Source of the DNA: an uncultured Verrucomicrobiota bacterium
Lineage (GTDB): Bacteria; Verrucomicrobiota; Kiritimatiellia; RFP12; UBA1067
Reading direction: 5' to 3'
Length of the DNA: 10,164 nt
NCBI GenBank assembly: GCA_945483525.1
Contig: CALYRV010000066.1
Location: 1 to 10,164 of the forward strand
The translations under genes were made by a program, and so were the position numbers. How positions within the stretch are numbered: the first letter of the stretch is position 1; the number at the start of each line of letters is the position of its first letter. This document shows positions 1 through 5,449 of this stretch, in pieces. The notes under the pieces were generated by a model. It worked only from the letters and a program-made list of their open reading frames with translations, did no database searches and was not told the origin of the DNA.

Positions 1-507
1 AAAGTGGTTCCGTACAGCGAGGACTGTGAGAGGGCCGCGGATGCCAAGCGAATAATTGCTGAGCATGAACGAACGATAGCGGTGGCGAAGACAAACGCCG
101 TCGCCGTTGCTGCTCAAAAGGAAAAGGACGTAAAGAAGGAAGATAAGATCAGAACATTCGCCATGCGTGAGTCGCCTGCGGTTTGGCAGGCGGTTCAAAA
201 GCTGCGTGCCGAAAAGGTAATGCTTGAAAAAGGCGTCGCGCGAGTTGAGAATGTTCTGAAGTATTACGGGTATGATTTGGCAAGCGATCGTGAGTTGAGT
301 GGGCTGCGAAAGGATCTGCAAGAGATTGATGATTTTACTCAACGACTTCAGTATAGGTTGGAGGACGCTTATTTGAAATATGTGGCTTATCAAGCAACGC
401 CAGGACGCGAAGACCTTAAAGAACTATGCGATAAAGCTTTGGTTGATGGAGTGCAGGAAGCGGGTGAGGTCGAGGCACGATTCAATGAAATGCGGGCGCA
501 GAAATGA
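1..507 (+). CDS. Paralogous coiled-coil-like protein 1 (5' end cut by window)
   Basis: I do not recognise a named family. The frame is open from the first base and ends at TGA 505-507, so the gene is probably 5'-truncated. The GTG at 4 has no visible ribosome binding site and is not a credible start. The protein is charged and helical-looking. From about residue 50 (GTG counted as 1) it aligns with the two following genes: an F-A-x-R-E-x-P-x-x-W motif (52-61), an L-R-x-E motif (68-70), a G-Y-D-x(3)-D-x-E-L block (89-99), L-E-D-A-Y (119-123), A-T-P (131-133) and a C-terminal F-N-x-M-R (160-164). Compared with the third copy, about 20 N-terminal residues appear to be missing. That is where its siblings carry a membrane anchor or lipoprotein signal, so this copy is probably also an envelope protein (inference). 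It lies 6 nt upstream of the second copy in the same operon. Confidence 0.75.
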   Translation, partial: KVVPYSEDCERAADAKRIIAEHERTIAVAKTNAVAVAAQKEKDVKKEDKIRTFAMRESPAVWQAVQKLRAEKVMLEKGVARVENVLKYYGYDLASDRELSGLRKDLQEIDDFTQRLQYRLEDAYLKYVAYQATPGREDLKELCDKALVDGVQEAGEVEARFNEMRAQK

Positions 508-513
508 GGACGC

Positions 514-1080
514 ATGAAACTTGTTGTTAAAATTCTGATTGTGGTTTATGTCTTGTTTCTTGTGGCAATGTACGTAGGGATGTGTGTGGAGTCGGTGGCC
601 GCACACAGGATTGTTCTGCGATGCGAAGAGATCGAAAAAGAACGCAGTTTGAAAGAAGATGAGCGGCGCAAGGAGGAGATAGCGGCGAAGGTGAGGCGTG
701 AAGCGGAGATTGATGCCGAGGTGAGAGCATTTATGGTGAATGAAGCTCCATCAATCAAGCAGTGCCTTGATCGGTTGCAGGCAGAGTCCGTTACGCAGAA
801 GGAGAAAGTTAAAAAGTTGCGACAGACATTGAGGAGCTTCGGCCGGAATCCTGAGCAGGACGGTGACTTCAAAAGGATTTGCTCCTACCAGCAGGAGCTT
901 TTGACAGAAATCCAAAATATCAGTAATCGTTTAATCGCGGCGTATATTGCATCTGTAAAATGCAATGTTGCTCCCAGCAGGAATGGTTTGTCTGAATTGC
1001 GGGAGAGTGCTTTGCGCGATGGAATTGATGCCGCAAACTCTGCGTTTGCACAATATGAGAAAATGAAAGGAGAAAAATGA
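514..1080 (+). CDS. Paralogous coiled-coil-like protein 2, N-terminal membrane anchor
   Basis: Protein of 188 residues with no family I can name. Residues 4-23 form a single hydrophobic helix after a K at position 2, with no lipobox, so I predict an N-terminal anchor or uncleaved signal. Residues 36-70 are extremely rich in E, K and R and look like a long charged helix or coiled coil. The shared core of the three tandem paralogs follows: R-A-F-x(3)-E-A-P (71-79), L-Q-A-E (88-91), F-G-R-N-P-E-Q-D (109-116), A-A-Y-I (142-145), A-P-S (153-155), then a D-G-I-D-A-A region near 169-174. This is the most divergent copy: the L-E-D-A-Y motif has become I-A-A-Y and the conserved W is lost. The ATG at 514 follows an AGGA at 507-510, with short spacing. 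It overlaps the next gene by an ATGA, which implies translational coupling. Function is unknown. Confidence 0.8.
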   Translation: MKLVVKILIVVYVLFLVAMYVGMCVESVAAHRIVLRCEEIEKERSLKEDERRKEEIAAKVRREAEIDAEVRAFMVNEAPSIKQCLDRLQAESVTQKEKVKKLRQTLRSFGRNPEQDGDFKRICSYQQELLTEIQNISNRLIAAYIASVKCNVAPSRNGLSELRESALRDGIDAANSAFAQYEKMKGEK

Positions 1081-1592
1081 AGCTTCTCGGTCTGATGATT
1101 GGATGTTGCACGGCGGCTTTTCTGCTGGGGTGTGAAACCGTGGCCCAACGGCCAGCAGATTGTCCAGAGGCGAAAAAGATGCCGGAGGTCTTACATTTAA
1201 CCAAGGCGGAGCTCACAAGGAGAGATGCTGTACTGCGTCCATTTGCTTTGCGTGAGACACCATCTATCTGGCGTTCGATCCAGAATTTGAGGGTAGAGAG
1301 CGAATTGCTAGAATCGAATCGCAAGCGCTTGGAGTCAGAGTTGCGTGAATTTGGGCGTGATCCGAAGGGGGATGCGGATTTATGCAAAATCAAAGCGCAG
1401 AAACTGGCAATCGATGAATTGCATGATCGTGTTTACATGAAGCTGGAAGATGCCTATATCGCAGCAGCTAAATATGAAGCCACGCCGAGTAGCAAAGAAT
1501 ATGAGAACCTAAAGCGGAAAACAATCGCAGACAGCGTGTCAGAGGCTGAAATGGCGACGCAAAAGTTCAACTCGTTAAGAAACGTGAAATAA
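1077..1592 (+). CDS. Paralogous coiled-coil-like protein 3, predicted lipoprotein
   Basis: Protein of 171 residues. Residues 1-19 make a short lipoprotein signal peptide: K2, a hydrophobic core, and the lipobox L16-L17-G18-C19, so the mature protein is predicted to be lipid-anchored at Cys19. The rest is hydrophilic and helix-prone. The core shared with the two preceding genes runs from about residue 54: R-P-F-A-L-R-E-T-P-S-I-W (54-65), L-R-V-E (71-74), F-G-R-D-P-K-G-D (92-99), L-E-D-A-Y-I (123-128), A-T-P (135-137) and F-N-S-L-R (164-168). By eye it is closer to copy 1 than to copy 2. The start is well supported by GGAG at 1069-1072, and the ATG overlaps the stop of copy 2. Its own stop TAA shares its last A with the ATG of the nuclease gene. 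I infer an envelope-located structural or sensing role. A generic cell-wall lipoprotein is also possible. Confidence 0.82.
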   Translation: MKLLGLMIGCCTAAFLLGCETVAQRPADCPEAKKMPEVLHLTKAELTRRDAVLRPFALRETPSIWRSIQNLRVESELLESNRKRLESELREFGRDPKGDADLCKIKAQKLAIDELHDRVYMKLEDAYIAAAKYEATPSSKEYENLKRKTIADSVSEAEMATQKFNSLRNVK

Positions 1593-2818
1593 TGAATTCC
1601 GAGATCGCAAATATTAAAGTCTTGCAAAAGGCATTGTCTGCTGGTCTGTTGAATGATATAGAGGATTTGTTAGATAAACAGGCCAAGAAAGATCGCTTGT
1701 TTAATATCTTGCGAGTATTCGGTATTGAAGAGCTTGAGATTCGTCACAGTTTCATGCTGAAATGGCTTCTCTCTCCGAAGGAGGATCATGGGCTTGGGGA
1801 TTTGTTTTTGAAATTGTTCTTGAAATGTTATGTAAATGAAACTGAAGGTGGGAATGCAAAGAAGTTTCCCGAGCGTTACAGGGCGCTTAAAGCTGTTGCG
1901 GATTACAATTCGTTTGTGGCTGATCGCGAAGTGGAACATATTGATCTCTTGCTAGTTTCCGAGAAGGAGAAGATCGTAATTGCAATAGAAAATAAGTGGA
2001 ATGCTTGCGAGCGGGTTGATACGGAAGGTAAAGAGGGGCAACTTTCGGAATATGAGAAGCTGGTTTCGGGACGGTTCCCTGATCATAAATGGAATCGTTA
2101 TTTCATATTTTTGACGCCGGATAAACGCTCGCCAAGTAAGAAGAATGTTGACACGTGGGATGTACTTGGGTATGACAGTGTTGCAAAAATACTGGATTAT
2201 ATACTTGGGAATCTAAAGATTGCACCACTGGGCCAAGAGCAACGGTTGCTCATACAACATTACTATGAAATCGTAGAGAGGAAACTTGCCATGGAGGGGG
2301 CGAAAATCAAGGATCTGTGCAATCAAATTTATGATCAATACTGGAAGGAGCTTGAATTTCTCTTTAAGAACGCTAATCGTGGCGAGCGGATGCTGAGGTC
2401 GCTTCGCAATGGCATCCAAATTAAGGACGGCGAACTGCTTCCTGCTGTGAAGGGTGATTCATTGTCATATGTTCAATATAAGAGAAGGTTGCCTGAAAAA
2501 GAATCAAAATCGGTTCATTATGAAATCTCGATCGGGGAGAAGGAGTGTACGGTTCTTTTGCATATTGAGAAGAATACACACGCGGATATTATAGAAGATC
2601 TTCTTGAGGCAGTTTCCTCCAAATGTAAAGAGGTAGGTATTGAACGAATTCAAAAAAGGCATTCGAAAAATATACTTATACTTGGTGGCGCAAAAATTGT
2701 GATTCTGCGTCAGAATAAGTCTGATGAAGCTATTGAAAATGAGATTCGGACCGAGATGGCGAGGATGTATGAATCATTTGAGCCAATTTTACAGGGCTTT
2801 GAAGCGCGCATCAAATAA
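1592..2818 (+). CDS. PD-(D/E)XK nuclease superfamily protein
   Basis: Protein of 408 residues resembling the PDDEXK_4-type (PF14281-like) branch of the PD-(D/E)XK nuclease superfamily, usually annotated as a hypothetical protein with a restriction-endonuclease-like fold. The N-terminus carries the typical signature: N38-I-L, F43-G, R51-H52-S-F-x-L-K-W-L-L-S-P and G67-L-G-D-L-F-L. Putative catalytic residues are D118 (in H-I-D-L-L-L, 116-121) and E133-x-K135 (in A-I-E-N-K, 131-135). A conserved-looking Q150-L-S-x-Y and F171-I-F-L-T-P follow, as expected for the strands after the active site. Residues about 215-408 form a less recognisable C-terminal region. The ATG overlaps the preceding stop as TAATG, with no good Shine-Dalgarno, so translation is probably coupled to the lipoprotein gene. 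No methyltransferase is adjacent in the visible window, so a standard restriction-modification pair is not evident. Nuclease activity and target are inferred from family only. Its A+T-rich composition differs from the genes to the right. Confidence 0.8.
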   Translation: MNSEIANIKVLQKALSAGLLNDIEDLLDKQAKKDRLFNILRVFGIEELEIRHSFMLKWLLSPKEDHGLGDLFLKLFLKCYVNETEGGNAKKFPERYRALKAVADYNSFVADREVEHIDLLLVSEKEKIVIAIENKWNACERVDTEGKEGQLSEYEKLVSGRFPDHKWNRYFIFLTPDKRSPSKKNVDTWDVLGYDSVAKILDYILGNLKIAPLGQEQRLLIQHYYEIVERKLAMEGAKIKDLCNQIYDQYWKELEFLFKNANRGERMLRSLRNGIQIKDGELLPAVKGDSLSYVQYKRRLPEKESKSVHYEISIGEKECTVLLHIEKNTHADIIEDLLEAVSSKCKEVGIERIQKRHSKNILILGGAKIVILRQNKSDEAIENEIRTEMARMYESFEPILQGFEARIK

Positions 2819-2822
2819 ATCG

Positions 2823-2851
2823 TTACCAAATTTCAGCGAGACGGCTATAAT
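2823..2851 (+). promoter_or_regulatory. Sigma70-like promoter of the two-gene cassette
   Basis: A perfect TATAAT lies at 2846-2851 and TTACCA (4 of 6 to TTGACA) at 2823-2828, separated by exactly 17 bp. Transcription would begin near 2858, giving a leader of about 10 nt before the ATG at 2868. The -10 box overlaps an earlier in-frame ATG at 2850, which argues against that start. The promoter begins only 5 nt after the nuclease stop, so the cassette can be transcribed independently of the upstream operon. Confidence 0.55.
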
Positions 2852-2855
2852 GCAC

Positions 2856-2861
2856 GAGGAG
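2856..2861 (+). promoter_or_regulatory. Shine-Dalgarno that sets the start at 2868
   Basis: GAGGAG sits 6 nt before the ATG at 2868. It favours this start over the in-frame ATG at 2850, which lies inside the -10 box, and over the ATG at 2724, which would overlap the nuclease gene by about 95 nt. Confidence 0.6.
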
Positions 2862-2867
2862 CAGCGG

Positions 2868-3185
2868 ATGAAGACGAGAAATCAAGTGAAAGCGTCGTCG
2901 CGGCGCGGCAAGATCGTGAAGGTTCGTGACGCGGGCGTGGTGTCAGCGGATGAATTCTTCGATCAGTTGGATCGGAAGAAATTTGTGCGGCTGCGGCTGA
3001 GGGAATTTCGCGAGTGCGATCTCTACGAACCGGCGGCGCACATTCTTGCCGATGTGCTCGGGCTTGACGAGGCGGATGCCAAAGGGCTCATCCTCGGACG
3101 GCAGAGCTGGAAGGAATACAAAACTAATAACAAGGGGCGGCTGCCGAGTTATCAGGAATTGAAAAAGATTTGCGGCAAGAAATGA
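2868..3185 (+). CDS. Small basic hypothetical protein (105 aa)
   Basis: I do not recognise this protein. It has 105 residues with a strongly basic N-terminus (K and R at nine of the first 20 positions) and a basic C-terminal end (K-K-I-C-G-K-K, 99-105). The middle (26-75) looks like a compact alpha/beta or helical domain, with a D-E-F-F-D-Q-L motif at 28-34 and a predicted amphipathic helix E54-P-A-A-H-I-L-A-D-V-L-G-L-D. No signal peptide or membrane segment is visible. The basic N-terminus could contact nucleic acid or a partner protein (inference). The gene has its own promoter and Shine-Dalgarno, and is followed after 7 nt by the next gene, so the two are surely co-transcribed. Its base composition is intermediate between the A+T-rich operon on the left and the G+C-rich genes on the right. 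Confidence 0.7.
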   Translation: MKTRNQVKASSRRGKIVKVRDAGVVSADEFFDQLDRKKFVRLRLREFRECDLYEPAAHILADVLGLDEADAKGLILGRQSWKEYKTNNKGRLPSYQELKKICGKK

Positions 3186-3192
3186 GGTGTTG

Positions 3193-3651
3193 ATGAATCT
3201 TGCATCTTTATACGAGACGGACAGGGAGAGGTTCCCGGCATTGGCTAAGCTGGAGAAGCACGGTATTGCTGTCGGGGCGTATTTGCGGATGATTGATGGC
3301 GTCTATGCTGCGCTGGAGGGTGTAGAAGAACATTGGGGGTTGGAGTATGACGGTGATTACCGGTTTAGGTGGGTTCACTCCTATTGGTGCGCAGCCGCAG
3401 TGGTCTATTACCTTTATCGCTATTTCGAACCGCTGAAGAGCTGGCCGGAATCCGTTCAGAAGTGGTTTGATGCCGACGAGACGGAGACGCAGAATCAACT
3501 CTATCTGAAGTCGGCTGAGGACTACGCAGCGAAGCAGGACGCAGAGACCTGGGATTACAAGAATTTGCGCCGCGAGATGGGTTGTGCGGTCGATGAGCTT
3601 GTCCGGGTTGTCGAGCCAGAGGAAATAAAGATTGAGGACGCCATTGAGTAG
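3193..3651 (+). CDS. Acidic hypothetical protein (152 aa)
   Basis: I do not recognise this protein. It has 152 residues and is acidic overall, with clusters D93-x-D-E-T-E and a C-terminal E-P-E-E-x-K-I-E-D-A-I-E (141-152). A strikingly aromatic stretch spans residues 48-78 (W48, Y52, Y56, F58, W60, Y64, W65, Y72, Y73, Y75, Y77, F78), probably the buried core of a soluble domain and not a membrane helix. The ATG at 3193 is chosen because GAGG at 3184-3187 lies 5 nt before it. The upstream GTG at 3187 and TTG at 3190 overlap or abut that site. The gene is the second of a two-gene cassette and is followed directly by an intrinsic terminator. The pairing of a basic and an acidic small protein could mean that they bind each other. 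That is speculation. Confidence 0.7.
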   Translation: MNLASLYETDRERFPALAKLEKHGIAVGAYLRMIDGVYAALEGVEEHWGLEYDGDYRFRWVHSYWCAAAVVYYLYRYFEPLKSWPESVQKWFDADETETQNQLYLKSAEDYAAKQDAETWDYKNLRREMGCAVDELVRVVEPEEIKIEDAIE

Positions 3652-3672
3652 TTGGGGCGGGTTTGGCGTGTG

Positions 3673-3704
3673 GCGGAGGTCTTCTGACCTCCGCTTGTTT
3701 TTTT
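3673..3704 (+). terminator. Strong intrinsic terminator
   Basis: A perfect 9-bp stem pairs GCGGAGGTC (3673-3681) with GACCTCCGC (3686-3694) around a TTCT loop. The run TTGTTTTTTT follows at 3695-3704. It ends the two-gene cassette 22 nt after its stop codon. The right arm also contains the -35 element of the next promoter. Confidence 0.9.
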
Positions 3705-3712
3705 GCTATAAT
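3684..3712 (+). promoter_or_regulatory. Promoter of the esterase gene, embedded in the terminator
   Basis: TATAAT at 3707-3712 is preceded by TG at 3704-3705 (extended -10). CTGACC at 3684-3689 (4 of 6 to TTGACA) lies 17 bp upstream, inside the loop and right arm of the terminator hairpin. The predicted transcription start near 3719 leaves only about 3 nt before the ATG at 3722, so the message would be essentially leaderless. Confidence 0.6.
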
Positions 3713-3721
3713 ATCTTTACT

Positions 3722-5440
3722 ATGAATAAATTACTCGCTGTTGTCGTTTCGATGCTGGCTCTGTCTGGCGTCGCTACTGAACGTCAATACCTCTGGCCTG
3801 AAGGCAAGATGCCCGATGCTCAGGAGAAACAGTTCGCTAGGATGACGGACGAAGAAGGCTCGACCAATAAGATCGCCTATATCGAATGGCTGGCCAAGCC
3901 CGAGAAGCCCAACGGCGGCATCATCATTATGATCTCCGGCGGCTCTTATCAGTGCTGCTGCGATATTCATCACGTCCGCAAAATGTGGCCGGATTGTTTC
4001 GGTAAGGCCGGATTCCAGATGGTGAACCTCTGCTATCGTACTCCCCGCCCCGAGGGGATTCCGATCTATCAGACGGCATGGGAAGACGGACAGCGCGCGG
4101 TGCGCCTCGTCCGTTCCGAGGCCAAGAAGCGCGGACTCAATCCCGAGAAAATCGGTGTAGTTTCAATGTCTGCTGGCTCGCATCTCGCTACTTTGCTCGC
4201 GACTTCTTCGCAGACTCCCGCGTATCAGCCGATTGACGAACTCGATAAGGTCCCGTGTCACATCAATTTCGCGATTACCGGGGCGGTTGCTTACGGACTC
4301 ACCACTAGCGCCGTCGGCAATCCCGATAAGAACGGCGGTAAGGACGGCAAGCCGGGTGACGAGTTTAAGTTCGACGCAAAGACCTGTCCGATGTGTATGC
4401 TTCACGGCGGCAAGGACATCTATTCTCCGCTCGCCTCCACTCAGGTCTATCGTAAACTCCGCCAGATGAAGGTTCCGGCGGAAGTCCATCTCTATTCCGA
4501 TTGCGACCATGGCGGTTTCTGGGGTTGCAACTGGCAGGAAAGTGCGCTCGGCTTCATCCGTCAGATGAATTTCGACGGCAAGCTCGGCAAGGAAGTTTCT
4601 CTCGAACTCCGTTATGCGTCCGATCAAGACCATGATCTCACGAAGCTTCGCCGTGAGAATATCTGGCCCGAGGGCAAGATGCCGAATGCGCTCACGAACC
4701 AGTGCAATCCCTGGATCGAGTGGCATTTCCCGAAGGAACTCAAGACCAAGGCGATTCAGATCGTCTATTCCGGCGGCGCATATAACTGGAATTCGCCGGA
4801 CAGCTTCGAAGTCGCGCCGTTCCGCCGCTATCTTAACGAAAAGGGTATGACCGTCGTGACGATGCGCTATCGCTGTCCGAACAAGGACCGCGCGCAGAAG
4901 CATCTCCGTCCCTGGCAGGATCTGCAGCGTGCGATCCGGATGGTCCGTTCCGAGGCCCCGGCGCTCGGACTCGACCCCGACCGCATCGGCATCATGGGGT
5001 CGTCCGCGGGCGGACACCTCACGCTCATGGGGGCGCTTTCCTCGACGAAATCCGCATATGAGCCGATTGACGAGCTTGATAAAATTCCGTGTAACGTCAA
5101 CTGGGCGATCGGCATCTATCCCGCGTATGCGCTGACGGACGGCGTGGACTGGCACAACAAGACTGGCGGCAATGACGACAGCGCGGTGCCGGTTCCTGAA
5201 TTCGCGTTCGACGACAAGTGCTGTCCGATGGTCTTCATCCACGGCGATGCGGACGGCTGGGCGGCGATGAATTCCGTGAAGACCTGGGAGAAGCTCCGCG
5301 AGAAGGGTATTCAGTGCGATCTCCACACGCTCGCGAAGCGTAATCACTGCTTCCATCGTAAGGCGTCCGAAGGCACCGGCAGCTACACCTGGATGAACCG
5401 CCTCTGGGAGTTTCTCACCCGTAAGGGCTTCAATAAATAA
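3722..5440 (+). CDS. Secreted tandem alpha/beta-hydrolase (carbohydrate-esterase-like)
   Basis: Protein of 572 residues with an N-terminal signal peptide (K3, hydrophobic core 4-17, likely cleavage after A18). Two homologous alpha/beta-hydrolase domains follow, at about 19-283 and 313-572. Both begin with W-P-E-G-K-M-P and share S-G-G-[SA]-Y (oxyanion loop, 72-76 and 350-354), R-A-[VI]-R-[LM]-V-R-S-E-A and P-I-D-E-L-D-K-[VI]-P-C. The first nucleophile elbow is S-M-S150-A-G, lacking the usual first Gly. The second is a canonical G-S-S428-A-G. Candidate triads are S150-D232-H263 and S428-D511-H542, so both domains look potentially active. The closest family idea is an acetyl-xylan/feruloyl esterase-like or lipase-like exported hydrolase acting on glycan esters in the periplasm or outside; the substrate is inferred. 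A start at 3632 was rejected because it would cross the terminator and overlap the previous gene. No Shine-Dalgarno precedes the ATG at 3722. Confidence 0.85.
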   Translation: MNKLLAVVVSMLALSGVATERQYLWPEGKMPDAQEKQFARMTDEEGSTNKIAYIEWLAKPEKPNGGIIIMISGGSYQCCCDIHHVRKMWPDCFGKAGFQMVNLCYRTPRPEGIPIYQTAWEDGQRAVRLVRSEAKKRGLNPEKIGVVSMSAGSHLATLLATSSQTPAYQPIDELDKVPCHINFAITGAVAYGLTTSAVGNPDKNGGKDGKPGDEFKFDAKTCPMCMLHGGKDIYSPLASTQVYRKLRQMKVPAEVHLYSDCDHGGFWGCNWQESALGFIRQMNFDGKLGKEVSLELRYASDQDHDLTKLRRENIWPEGKMPNALTNQCNPWIEWHFPKELKTKAIQIVYSGGAYNWNSPDSFEVAPFRRYLNEKGMTVVTMRYRCPNKDRAQKHLRPWQDLQRAIRMVRSEAPALGLDPDRIGIMGSSAGGHLTLMGALSSTKSAYEPIDELDKIPCNVNWAIGIYPAYALTDGVDWHNKTGGNDDSAVPVPEFAFDDKCCPMVFIHGDADGWAAMNSVKTWEKLREKGIQCDLHTLAKRNHCFHRKASEGTGSYTWMNRLWEFLTRKGFNK

Positions 5441-5449
5441 CTGCTTTAT

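Noticed and set aside
2724..2867. Upstream starts (2724, 2850) for the 105-residue protein
   Set aside because: The first overlaps the nuclease gene by about 95 nt and the second sits in the -10 box. Only 2868 has a good Shine-Dalgarno at proper spacing.
3632..3721. Upstream in-frame start for the esterase
   Set aside because: It would overlap the preceding gene, run through the terminator and the promoter, and hide the signal peptide that begins at 3722.
4163..5356. 397-codon minus-strand open frame over the esterase gene
   Set aside because: It is a shadow of the G/C-ending codons of the plus-strand gene. Its R/E/V-rich translation has no domain, and the plus-strand protein has clear catalytic motifs.
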